Of a DNA stretch of 12,996 nt, positions 6,708 through 12,996 are shown in pieces. Source of the stretch: Minisyncoccota bacterium. GTDB lineage: Bacteria; Patescibacteriota; Minisyncoccia; Phycocordibacterales; UBA9973. A program made the translations under genes and the position numbers. Under the pieces are notes generated by a model. The model was not told the origin of the DNA. It worked only from the letters and a program-made list of their open reading frames with translations, and made no database searches. The stretch lies in NCBI GenBank assembly GCA_017984185.1, contig JAGNZX010000009.1, positions 1 through 12,996 of the forward strand, written 5' to 3'. Positions within the stretch are counted from its first letter, which is position 1; every line of letters starts with the position of its first letter.

Positions 6708-6740
6708 TAGCTAGGCAAGACCTTTCAATAATGGTCCGTA

Positions 6741-7922
6741 TTAAGCTTTTGGTTTTTCGAAAATTCCGACGAAATCTGTCGAATTGTCATCAATCGAAAG
6801 AGTAGTATTGCCATAATGAGCAAAACCATTTTCATCAATTTTTGCAGAAGACTTTTCTGGTCCGAGACCAAACCTCATAATTTTCTTAGCTATTGTAAAT
6901 TTTGTAAGACCAGCTTTCTTTGCACATTCCAAAATTTCATTTTGAAAAGATTTATCTTTTCTGTCTTTTAATATCCCATAAGACTGCTCTTCTATATAGA
7001 GTTTTCCTCCTGGTCGCAATACTCGAGATGCTTCTCTGAATAAATTTATTAAATCTTTTCGGGTTTCTTCTTCTGCTTGTGCCTCGGTCCCTGAGGTATT
7101 TAAACGATAAATATATAAAAAATGAAATAAATAATTTGTGGTGATGTAATCCATCGATTCGTCTTGGTATGGTAGCTGCATGGCATCAGCTTGAACCAAA
7201 TGTCTCTCGGCCTGCCCAGGGTCATTTTTTAATAATTTAATACTTCCGTCGTTTATATCTATTACGTGCACGGCTGAATTTGGATTTATTTTTTTAGCAT
7301 ATTTTTGAAATTGATTTGCAGAAATAGCCCCAAGGGATCCCAAAAGTAGAAAATTTGGTTTTTTCTTTTCTCTTAGCTCTAATACACCCATGGGGGTCAA
7401 GAGTTCAAGGGCCACAGGCTCACTTCCGCCAAAAGTTGCCGCAATAGGCACGATTTCATTTTCTGTCGTGCCATTTTTATGGGCATTTTTATCCCTGTTT
7501 CGTATTTTAAATACAAAATCCAAATATGATAAAGTCGTATATTTCTTTTTGTATGCTTGCTCGTAAAGATTGAATAAGTGTTGGCGGTGAGATAAGTTGT
7601 CTTCAGGATGCAATTGTGCAAATCTATTTATACCTAAAATACTTTCCATCTCTGAATCTTCCAATTTTTCGGTTAAGATTTTTTCAGCTATAAAACCAAG
7701 CTCTCCGGTCAGTGCCTCCACAGAAGATGAGCCGGCACCACGTCTTTTTAATTCTTGCAGACCAAGAAATACTTTTTCTTTATCACCAGTAGCGTAGTCT
7801 TTGGCAATTTGTCTGACTATTCGTGGGGTTGGCTCACCACTTGAAATCATTTGAAAAATAGGAGGTAGTTGCGGTGCCGAGTCTAGATCTTTTGGTGTGA
7901 TTGTGTCTGGTCTAAAATTCAT
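6741..7922 (-). CDS. Class I SAM-dependent methyltransferase with an extra N-terminal domain
   Basis: A 393-aa protein. The C-terminal half is a Rossmann-type methyltransferase: FLLLGSLGA (191-199; degenerate Gly-rich motif I), VHVIDIND (218-225; the acidic residue that contacts the SAM ribose), ADAMQLPYQDESMDYI (245-260), and REASRVLRPGGKLYIEE (296-312), the usual Methyltransf_11 motifs. The first about 150 residues are helical, unlike standard small methyltransferases, and I do not recognise them. The substrate is unknown. ATG 7922 is supported by a TATAAT 7 nt upstream. It lies 23 nt after the rmuC stop on the same strand, but the promoter in the gap means it need not depend on rmuC transcription. 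It is convergent with the HAD gene. Confidence 0.8.
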   Translation of the reverse strand: MNFRPDTITPKDLDSAPQLPPIFQMISSGEPTPRIVRQIAKDYATGDKEKVFLGLQELKRRGAGSSSVEALTGELGFIAEKILTEKLEDSEMESILGINRFAQLHPEDNLSHRQHLFNLYEQAYKKKYTTLSYLDFVFKIRNRDKNAHKNGTTENEIVPIAATFGGSEPVALELLTPMGVLELREKKKPNFLLLGSLGAISANQFQKYAKKINPNSAVHVIDINDGSIKLLKNDPGQAERHLVQADAMQLPYQDESMDYITTNYLFHFLYIYRLNTSGTEAQAEEETRKDLINLFREASRVLRPGGKLYIEEQSYGILKDRKDKSFQNEILECAKKAGLTKFTIAKKIMRFGLGPEKSSAKIDENGFAHYGNTTLSIDDNSTDFVGIFEKPKA

Positions 7923-7929
7923 ATTACAA

Positions 7930-7935
7930 ATTATA
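7930..7935 (-). promoter_or_regulatory. -10 TATAAT for the methyltransferase gene (leaderless type)
   Basis: On the minus strand TATAAT ends 7 nt before ATG 7922. A TTGGAA lies 16 bp upstream, inside the rmuC 3' end. The whole rmuC-methyltransferase gap is 23 nt and holds this box but no SD. Confidence 0.5.
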
Positions 7936-7945
7936 TGATATTTTT

Positions 7946-9007
7946 TTATTCTTCCAAGTGTGGTTTGTCGACTTCAATGAGTTCGATTTGCGGTGAGGCG
8001 CCGTTGATGCGGAGGACGTCTTTGTCTACTTTCTTGAGTTCTTTGCTCGAGGCGGTGTAATGGTTTACCACAGTGGCTAGGGAATTACCAAGTTTGTTGT
8101 GGTATTCCTCATAGGCTTTCAAGTGGGTGCCAAGTTCGCCAACTCTCTTGCGAATCTCTACGGCATCTTTTTCAATTTTCAAAGCATTCAAACCTTGTAG
8201 AACTGTTTGCAAATATGCCAAGAAAGAAGTCGGGGAGACGATGATGACGCGGTATTTGTTGGCAGCCCGTTGGATCAGATTTTCATCTTCGCCTTTGCCG
8301 ACACGGCCGATGAGTAAGTCGTAATAGATAGCTTCGTGGGGGATAAACATAAAAGCAAATTCCATAGTGCCGAGTTCGGGGCGGATGTATTTGGAAGTCT
8401 CGATGATTCTATTTTTCAAATCATTTTCAAAAAGTTTTTCGAGACGTTCTCGCTCGGCGACATCGCGTTCATCGATGATGCGGTTGTAATTGTCGAGTGA
8501 GAATTTTGAATCGATAGGAATTATTTTTTCACGAACAAAAACTACAGCGTCGGGAATGAGTTCTTCACCATCGTCGTTTTTGCCGAGCTTGTATTGCATT
8601 TCAAAACTGCCTGGTGGCATTATATTTTTGAGGAGAGTTTCCAGATAGTATTCGCCGAGGATGCCACGTTGCTTTGGATTTTTTAGAATATTTTCTAGAC
8701 TTTGGAGTTGGTCGGCAAAAGAGATGACTTGTTTGTTGGTCTCGTCTAGTCTTGTTAGTCTTTCTGTAACATCCCGGATAATTTCGTTGGACTGGCTGGA
8801 ATGAAATTTTAGACTTTCGTTTACTTCACGTTGGCTTTGTCCGAGCTTGGTATCGACTGTCCGAGAGAGTTCGTTTAATTGAGTTAAAATTAAATTAAGT
8901 CCTACGTCGTCAGTTTTAACGACGTCAGTTTTTCGGCCATTCGTAATTATATAGACGACCACGCCCACAACTAAAAATAATATAATAACGAGTTCAAAGT
9001 TTTGCAT
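7946..9007 (-). CDS. rmuC: RmuC family DNA recombination protein
   Basis: A 353-aa protein with one N-terminal membrane anchor (about 4-22, FELVIILFLVVGVVVYII), a coiled-coil stalk (about 35-108) and an RmuC nuclease-like domain (about 110-300). Family motifs are GILGEYYLETLL (115-126), PDAVVF with IPIDSKFSLDNY (152-174), FMFIPHEAIYYD (219-230) and IVSPTSFLAYLQ (256-267). RmuC is a predicted PD-(D/E)XK-type nuclease reported to limit inversions between short repeats in E. coli; the biochemical activity is not well defined. The start is fixed by an extended -10 six nt upstream. Its last 51 nt are duplicated at 5835-5885, which is notable for a gene whose product is linked to rearrangement control. 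Confidence 0.9.
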   Translation of the reverse strand: MQNFELVIILFLVVGVVVYIITNGRKTDVVKTDDVGLNLILTQLNELSRTVDTKLGQSQREVNESLKFHSSQSNEIIRDVTERLTRLDETNKQVISFADQLQSLENILKNPKQRGILGEYYLETLLKNIMPPGSFEMQYKLGKNDDGEELIPDAVVFVREKIIPIDSKFSLDNYNRIIDERDVAERERLEKLFENDLKNRIIETSKYIRPELGTMEFAFMFIPHEAIYYDLLIGRVGKGEDENLIQRAANKYRVIIVSPTSFLAYLQTVLQGLNALKIEKDAVEIRKRVGELGTHLKAYEEYHNKLGNSLATVVNHYTASSKELKKVDKDVLRINGASPQIELIEVDKPHLEE

Positions 9008-9013
9008 AAATTC

Positions 9014-9022
9014 ATTTTAGCA
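9014..9022 (-). promoter_or_regulatory. Extended -10 for rmuC (leaderless type)
   Basis: Read on the minus strand, TGCTAAAAT ends 6 nt before ATG 9007. It lies directly after the T-run of the upstream terminator, so the -35 position falls in the terminator stem. Confidence 0.6.
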
Positions 9023-9023
9023 T

Positions 9024-9058
9024 AAAAAAAGAAAACCGCCGATAGGCGACACGGCGGT
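9024..9058 (-). terminator. Intrinsic terminator after the 85-aa gene
   Basis: On the minus strand a 7-bp stem ACCGCCG/CGGCGGT with a 10-nt loop is followed by a T-rich run (TTTCTTTTTTT). It lies 14 nt after the stop codon of the 85-aa gene and is the only convincing rho-independent terminator in the window. It insulates rmuC from upstream transcription. Confidence 0.85.
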
Positions 9059-9072
9059 CGTCTCTTCGGCGG

Positions 9073-9330
9073 CTAGGGGCCCTTGTTTGCGTAAAGGGCA
9101 CTGATACTGTCGGAGATTCTGGTCGTAAGAACCTCCAGTGCCATGGTGGTGGCGGAAGCTATGTCCGCCCCGACACCTAGGCCCCGCCTAGTGTCGTTGG
9201 GACCCAGGATGACACAAAGGAACATATCGCCATTCCTGGCGAAGAGGGTGTCAGCTGGGAAGCCAGCCTCAGCTAGCCTCTCCATTGCCCTTTTGTCCTC
9301 AGTGATTTTTTCTTCCAATTTCTTTTCCAA
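9073..9330 (-). CDS. 85-aa hypothetical protein with SD and TTG start
   Basis: I do not recognise this protein. It is soluble: a charged, probably helical N-terminus (LEEKITEDKRAMERLAEAGF), a compact middle (LFARNGDMFLCVILGPND), then an Ala/Thr-rich helix at about 58-80. The start is TTG at 9328-9330, chosen because AAAGGAG (minus strand, ending at 9336) lies 5 nt upstream and no ATG or GTG occurs in frame before a stop. The next in-frame ATG is about 15 codons in. It is the only gene here with a strong SD and the only one followed by a clear terminator, and its codons are much richer in G+C than those of most genes in the window. It may be a highly expressed small protein or one acquired from elsewhere. 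Gene prediction is supported by SD and terminator rather than homology. Confidence 0.65.
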   Translation of the reverse strand: MEKKLEEKITEDKRAMERLAEAGFPADTLFARNGDMFLCVILGPNDTRRGLGVGADIASATTMALEVLTTRISDSISALYANKGP

Positions 9331-9386
9331 GCGTTCTCCTTTAAGAATCTAAATATTAAACTACCACAAAATCCTAGAAAATCAAT

Positions 9387-10127
9387 TTATTTTCCCAAGA
9401 AATGCCTGAGAGTGTAAATCCAATCATCTTCGCCTTCACCTTTTAATTCCTTTTGAGCTAGCAACCATTCCAAGTATGGGCGGTCGATCGAGGCAACTTC
9501 TTCTACTTTTTTCCCATTGTGTTTTCCAAAACTAAAAACTCGCATTAGGGATGGCCGGGAAGAAATATCTATCATCTTGGCGATAGCTGCATCTTCGAGC
9601 ACATTTTCTTCCGACATTATTTTTTTCAATAATCTTTCGAAAAGTTTTTCGAGCACGAGTACATCACCGAGAGCGTCATGGGCGGTGGCGTCGATTTCGA
9701 TACCCAAAGCGTAGCGGAGAAATTGTAAATTGTGTTTAGCTAGTTTGGCATCACGATCGAGGTGGCGAGCGACGCGCAGAGTGCAAATAGTATTTTTTAA
9801 TTCAATACCTTCTTTTTTAATCATGCCGTAGTCAAAAGGCATATTGTGAGCGACGATGACCGAACCTTCGTCTTCAAAAAGTTTTTTTATTTCAGTAAAT
9901 TTTGGAGATTCTACAAATGCTGGCTTGTCTTTGACCATTTCGTTGGTGATGTGGTGGACAGCGGAAGCGCCTGGAGGAATCGGTATGGCTGGTTTAAATA
10001 TTTCATTAAAGACTTCGTCGTTAGCCCCGCCTTGCTGGCCGGGGTAAATCTTATAAGCAATCTGGCATAAAAAATCTTCGGCACCAATGCCGGTAGTTTC
10101 TGTATCAAAGAAAATAATTTTTTTCAT
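9387..10127 (-). CDS. DEDDh 3'-5' exonuclease (DnaQ / exonuclease X-like)
   Basis: A 246-aa protein. The DEDDh catalytic set is complete: FFDTETTG (Asp8, Glu10), AHNMPFDYGMI (Asp99) and AHDALGD (His150, Asp155). Two Mg ions would drive 3'-5' removal of nucleotides from DNA or RNA. The C-terminal part (about 197-240, FSFGKHNGKKVEEVASIDRPYLEWLL) is a small domain often found behind such exonucleases. It has no polymerase domain, so it is a stand-alone exonuclease for repair or proofreading in trans. The start is supported by an extended -10 six nt upstream on the minus strand, shared with a divergent promoter for yqeY. An orthologous role cannot be fixed between exonuclease X-like and epsilon-like proteins. 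Confidence 0.87.
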   Translation of the reverse strand: MKKIIFFDTETTGIGAEDFLCQIAYKIYPGQQGGANDEVFNEIFKPAIPIPPGASAVHHITNEMVKDKPAFVESPKFTEIKKLFEDEGSVIVAHNMPFDYGMIKKEGIELKNTICTLRVARHLDRDAKLAKHNLQFLRYALGIEIDATAHDALGDVLVLEKLFERLLKKIMSEENVLEDAAIAKMIDISSRPSLMRVFSFGKHNGKKVEEVASIDRPYLEWLLAQKELKGEGEDDWIYTLRHFLGK

Positions 10128-10133
10128 TTCACT

Positions 10134-10142
10134 ATTTTAACA
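10134..10142 (-). promoter_or_regulatory. Extended -10 for the exonuclease gene (leaderless type)
   Basis: Read on the minus strand, TGTTAAAAT ends 6 nt before ATG 10127. It is separated by only 5 bp from the opposing extended -10 of yqeY. Confidence 0.6.
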
Positions 10143-10147
10143 TATTT

Positions 10148-10156
10148 TGTTATGAT
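10148..10156 (+). promoter_or_regulatory. Extended -10 for yqeY (leaderless type)
   Basis: TGTTATGAT ends 6 nt before ATG 10163. A TTCACT at 10128-10133 lies at the -35 position with 17 bp spacing but overlaps the presumed start site of the divergent exonuclease transcript. Confidence 0.6.
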
Positions 10157-10162
10157 ATTGGT

Positions 10163-10612
10163 ATGTTACACGAACAAATAAAAAGTGGAATAAAAGAAGC
10201 GATGATGGCACACGATGCTGTCCGGCTCGAGACCTTGCGAGCCATGATTGCGAGTTTTATGAATGAATTAGTAGCTAAAGGGCATAAACCTCAAGAGATT
10301 TTGAAAGACGAAGAGGCACTCGCAGTCATCACCAGATTAGCCAAGCAGCGCAAAGATTCTATCGAGCAATTTAAGGCTGGAAATAGGGAAGACTTGGTAA
10401 AAGTAGAACAAGCCCAACTCGCTATCCTCGAGACATATTTGCCAAAATTGATGGATAAATCTGAAGTTGAAAAAATCGCCAAGGCAAAAAAATCTGAGCT
10501 CGGTATTGAGGATCCTACCAAAAAAGGCATGCTGATGTCGGCACTGATGAAAGATTTGAAAGGCAAGGCTGACGGCATGGTGGTCAAAGAAGTAGTCGAC
10601 GCTCTATTTTAA
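10163..10612 (+). CDS. yqeY: GatB/YqeY domain protein
   Basis: A 149-aa soluble helical protein matching the YqeY family throughout: LHEQIKSGIKEAMMAHD at the start, VRLETLRAMIASFMNE (about 20-35), a central ITRLAKQRKDSIEQFKAG (53-70), LETYLPKLMD (about 90-99) and a C-terminal GMLMSALMKDLKGKADG (121-137) with the GKADG helix turn. The fold is shared with the tail of the amidotransferase subunit GatB, which binds tRNA; the role of free YqeY is not firmly known. It has a leaderless-type promoter, and its stop is 2 nt before the MYG1-like start, so the two are co-transcribed. Confidence 0.9.
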   Translation: MLHEQIKSGIKEAMMAHDAVRLETLRAMIASFMNELVAKGHKPQEILKDEEALAVITRLAKQRKDSIEQFKAGNREDLVKVEQAQLAILETYLPKLMDKSEVEKIAKAKKSELGIEDPTKKGMLMSALMKDLKGKADGMVVKEVVDALF

Positions 10613-10614
10613 AG

Positions 10615-11535
10615 ATGGAAAAAATAAAACTCATTACTCATAGCGGACCTTTTCATACCGATGACATTTTTGCTGCGGCGACTTTGTCTTTGGTTTTAGA
10701 AAAAAAAGGTATAGCCTTTGAAATTATTCGAACCCGGGATGAAAATATAATTCAAACAGGGGATTATGTCTTTGATGTGGGTGGTGTGTATGATGCTGAA
10801 CAAAATAAATTTGACCATCATCAGGCAGGCGGATCGGGTAGTCGATTGGTCAAAGATGTCGAAGTAGAATACTCTTCTTTTGGTTTAATTTGGAAAAAAT
10901 TTGGCCTCGAGCTTTGTGGAAATCAAAAAGTGGCTGATTGGATAGATAGAAAATTTGTCGCACCGGTGGATGCAGATGACAATGGTTTTACTTTGGTTGA
11001 AAAAAAATACGAAGTCTCGCCTTTTTTTATACAAAACTTTTTCTCATTAATGCGTCCGACTTGGAAAGAGCCTGCTAGTGATTATGATAAAAATTTCTTG
11101 CGAGCTGTTGATATAGCCAAAGAAGTTTTATTGCGAAGCATAGTTCACGGACAAGATAAAGTAGAAGCCGAAGATTTGGTTACCAGTGCTTATGAAAATG
11201 CCGAGGATAAGAGAATTGTCGTTTTAGATAAGTATTACCCCTTTGGAGAAATTTTTGACGATCTCGCCGAACCTCTTTTTGTAATTTATCCCAAAGAAAA
11301 TGAAAACAAAGAAAAAAATGAGTGGTGTATCAAGGCTGTCCGAAAGGATGGAGAAGAATTTCAAAACCGAAAAGATTTACCAAAATCTTGGTCTGGGCTA
11401 CGTGACGAAGAATTGCAGAAAGTGACCGGGGTCCAAGACGCGGTATTTTGTCACCGAGCACTTTTTATAGCTGTAGCTAAAACAAAAGAAGGGGCGATCA
11501 CTCTCGCTCAGAAAGCCCTTGAAGCTACTAGCTAA
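10615..11535 (+). CDS. MYG1 family metal-dependent hydrolase
   Basis: A 306-aa DHH-like protein of the MYG1/UPF0160 family. Metal-binding motifs are THSGPFHTDDIFA (8-20; His and paired Asp), VFDVGGVYD (52-60), KFDHHQAGGSGSR (65-77, the DHH-like box) and APVDADDNG (about 115-123). Human and yeast MYG1 are reported to be 3'-5' RNA exonucleases; bacterial members are less studied, so nuclease or phosphoesterase activity is inferred. The ATG is 2 nt after the yqeY stop with only AAAG before it, so translation is probably coupled. Length is close to the family norm. Confidence 0.85.
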   Translation: MEKIKLITHSGPFHTDDIFAAATLSLVLEKKGIAFEIIRTRDENIIQTGDYVFDVGGVYDAEQNKFDHHQAGGSGSRLVKDVEVEYSSFGLIWKKFGLELCGNQKVADWIDRKFVAPVDADDNGFTLVEKKYEVSPFFIQNFFSLMRPTWKEPASDYDKNFLRAVDIAKEVLLRSIVHGQDKVEAEDLVTSAYENAEDKRIVVLDKYYPFGEIFDDLAEPLFVIYPKENENKEKNEWCIKAVRKDGEEFQNRKDLPKSWSGLRDEELQKVTGVQDAVFCHRALFIAVAKTKEGAITLAQKALEATS

Positions 11536-11557
11536 TTAGCTATTTAGCTGATAAACT
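11529..11557 (+). promoter_or_regulatory. obg promoter region with palindrome
   Basis: TGATAAACT (11549-11557) is an extended -10 ending 7 nt before ATG 11565. Just upstream, 11529-11542 is a perfect 14-nt palindrome (TAGCTAATTAGCTA) that includes the stop codon of the MYG1-like gene, and TAGCT recurs at 11545-11549. The palindrome occupies the -35 area and could be an operator, though it may be a chance AT-rich sequence. Confidence 0.45.
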
Positions 11558-11564
11558 AGACTAT

Positions 11565-12560
11565 ATGGCCTTTATTGATGAAATAACTATATACGCCGAG
11601 GCAGGGCGCGGTGGTGATGGCGTGGTGCGTTGGCGCCAAGAAAAATTTGTGCCCAAAGGGGGTCCTGCTGGAGGAGATGGTGGACGCGGGGGAGATTTTT
11701 ACGTGCAAGCCGTGCGAGATATTCATATTCTTTCTAAATATAAAGCTAAAAAAGACTTTGTGGCTGGACGGGGCGAAGATGGCGGTAAAAAAAGTTTGCA
11801 CGGAAAAAGTGGTGAAGATTTCTTTCTAAAATTACCTCTTGGTGCCATCATCGAGAGTGTGGAAACTGGAGAGACCTGGCAACTGACCGAAGAAGACCAA
11901 AAAATAATGCTTCTCAAAGGTGGATACGGTGGTTTTGGAAATGAACATTTTAAAAGTTCAGTGAATACGACTCCGATGGAATCACGCACTGGACAAGAAG
12001 GTGAACGGGGGAATTTTAAAATCGAGTTGGAACTTTTTGCGGACATTGGTCTTATCGGTTTACCAAATGCTGGCAAGAGTTCATTGCTCAATGCCTTGAC
12101 CAATGCCAAAGCCCAAGTCGGGGATTATGCTTTTACTACACTCGACCCTAACCTCGGAGATTTTTATGGATATATCATTGCCGATATTCCGGGACTCATC
12201 GAAGGTGCATCAGAGGGCAAGGGTTTGGGTATAAAATTTTTGCGACATATTAAACGCACAAAAATGTTGGCCCACCTGGTGTCTTTTGAAAACTCGGCCA
12301 TGATTGCAAGTTATAAAGAAGTGCGCAAAGAGCTCACTAAATATGACAAAAAATTAAAATTGGGTGATGACGGATTAGCCAATAAAGACGAGATAATTAT
12401 TTTGACGAAAACCGATATGGCTAAAGATCAAAAAGTTGTCACCAAAAAAGTAAACGAATTCAAAAAGATAAACAAAAATGTGCATGTAATATCTTTGTTT
12501 GATGATAAGATGATAAAAAAAATCAACGATGCATTGGTTAAAACATTAAAGAAAAAATAA
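11565..12560 (+). CDS. obg: Obg/CgtA GTPase
   Basis: A 331-aa ribosome-associated GTPase needed for 50S assembly and stress responses. The N-terminal Obg fold (1-157) has the family's Gly-rich loops (RGGDGV, GGPAGGDGGRGGD, GGYGGFGN). The G domain follows: G1 GLPNAGKS (165-172), G2 Thr191/192 in TTLDP, G3 DIPG (207-210) followed by the Obg signature LIEGASEGKGLG, G4 TKTD (281-284) in place of the usual NKxD, and G5 at about SLF (310-312). The protein ends right after the G domain, so the variable C-terminal OCT domain is absent. Start ATG follows an extended -10 by 7 nt. Confidence 0.95.
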   Translation: MAFIDEITIYAEAGRGGDGVVRWRQEKFVPKGGPAGGDGGRGGDFYVQAVRDIHILSKYKAKKDFVAGRGEDGGKKSLHGKSGEDFFLKLPLGAIIESVETGETWQLTEEDQKIMLLKGGYGGFGNEHFKSSVNTTPMESRTGQEGERGNFKIELELFADIGLIGLPNAGKSSLLNALTNAKAQVGDYAFTTLDPNLGDFYGYIIADIPGLIEGASEGKGLGIKFLRHIKRTKMLAHLVSFENSAMIASYKEVRKELTKYDKKLKLGDDGLANKDEIIILTKTDMAKDQKVVTKKVNEFKKINKNVHVISLFDDKMIKKINDALVKTLKKK

Positions 12561-12574
12561 TTTAAAAAAAATCT

Positions 12575-12996
12575 ATGAAAACTGAAAATAAAATTAATAA
12601 AAAATATGTGTTAGTGGGCCTGGTGATCTTGTTGGTAGCTTTGTATTTTGTTTTTCGTGGTGGCTCGACTACCGCCGGGCTCTACACCGTAGCCACCCAA
12701 GATGTGGCTCAGAATGTAGTCTTGTCTGGGACAGTCAAGACTAGCGACAAGGCTGACTTGGGTTTTGCTTCTTCTGGTAGAATCTCGAAAATTTTTGTCC
12801 GCAACAATCAAGCCGTCACTGCTGGACAAACTTTGGCCCAACTCGAAGTCGATGATTTGTTGGCTGACTTAAAAATCAAACAAGCCAATTACAAGACTTC
12901 AGATTTGGATCTAGAATCAGCTGTGGAAAATAAATACCGAACTTTGCTTTCTGATGGTTTGACCCTAGTTCCAGATTCCAATGCATACACCATGGA
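12575..12996 (+). CDS. MacA/HlyD-type membrane fusion protein, N-terminal part
   Basis: An ORF open to the window end (140 complete codons), so it is 3'-truncated. It starts MKTENKINKKY, then one membrane segment (about 12-27, VLVGLVILLVALYFVF). Next is an extracytoplasmic region with VLSGTVKTSDKADLGFASSG and ISKIFVRNNQAVTAGQTLAQLE (about residues 50-90), the first half of a biotinyl/lipoyl-like hairpin domain. LADLKIKQANYKTSDLDLES begins the coiled-coil hairpin. This is the layout of periplasmic adaptor subunits of ABC or RND exporters; in Gram-positive-like envelopes such proteins partner MacB-type ABC transporters. It lies 14 nt after obg with no SD and no clear promoter, so read-through from obg is likely. 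Partner genes would be expected just downstream. Confidence 0.8.
   Translation, partial: MKTENKINKKYVLVGLVILLVALYFVFRGGSTTAGLYTVATQDVAQNVVLSGTVKTSDKADLGFASSGRISKIFVRNNQAVTAGQTLAQLEVDDLLADLKIKQANYKTSDLDLESAVENKYRTLLSDGLTLVPDSNAYTM

Noticed and set aside
6702..6735. Hairpin-like sequences (CCTAG/CTAGG and GACC/GGTC) between the convergent HAD and methyltransferase genes
   Set aside because: Stems of 4-5 bp with no T-run on either strand; too weak to call a bidirectional terminator.
9143..9352. 69-codon plus-strand ORF opposite the 85-aa gene
   Set aside because: It has no SD or promoter, whereas the minus strand has an SD, a start and a matching terminator.
11723..12109. 128-codon minus-strand ORF inside obg
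   Set aside because: It is an antisense shadow of a gene with all GTPase motifs on the plus strand.
12611..12841. 76-codon minus-strand ORF at the window end
   Set aside because: The plus strand is open from 12575 to the end and encodes a recognisable membrane fusion protein.

Overview
The window looks like a piece of a small, AT-rich bacterial genome, most likely a Patescibacteria/CPR member of the Parcubacteria type. This is an inference from several traits: an Obg GTPase without a C-terminal extension, an SNase with a Cys-containing tail of a kind I associate with these genomes, a MYG1-type hydrolase beside YqeY, RmuC, very short spacers, and an almost complete lack of Shine-Dalgarno sites. 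No rRNA, tRNA, CRISPR array or transposase is visible. No stretch over 300 nt lacks a gene.

Layout. (1) 2-669: 3' part of a secreted-type thermonuclease gene, broken by a one-base frameshift near 224. (2) 739-1899: a Tat-signal HExxH metallopeptidase-like protein. (3) 1977-5809: a sugar/trehalose block with a possible 17-codon leader ORF, a SemiSWEET sugar transporter, a membrane-anchored Cache-like/HAMP sensor fused to a trehalose-6-phosphate synthase, a trehalose-6-phosphate phosphatase and a small membrane protein. (4) 5834-5919: a scar in which the 3' tail of rmuC is joined to the 3' tail of the nuclease gene. (5) 5967-7922: a HAD-IIB phosphatase (+) convergent with a SAM methyltransferase (-). 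(6) 7946-10127, minus strand: rmuC, an 85-aa hypothetical gene, and a DnaQ-like exonuclease. (7) 10163-12996, plus strand: yqeY, a MYG1-like gene, obg, and the start of a MacA/HlyD-type membrane fusion protein.

How the genes work together. SemiSWEET, sensor-TPS and TPP look like one functional unit: sugar movement across the membrane plus two-step trehalose synthesis, with the first enzyme tied to an extracytoplasmic sensor. The HAD-IIB protein may be an accessory sugar phosphatase. The flanks carry housekeeping and nucleic-acid genes. Sampled 60-nt lines in the 2.0-7.9 kb block are about 28-33% G+C, against about 42-48% in the flanks. This suggests acquisition or a different history for the block.

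The most striking regulatory signal is a repeated promoter design. An extended -10 (TGnTAnnnT) ends 6 or 7 nt before the ATG on both strands, so transcripts should start at or next to the start codon. The window therefore appears dominated by leaderless mRNAs. The main exception is the 85-aa gene, which has a strong SD, a TTG start and a clear intrinsic terminator.
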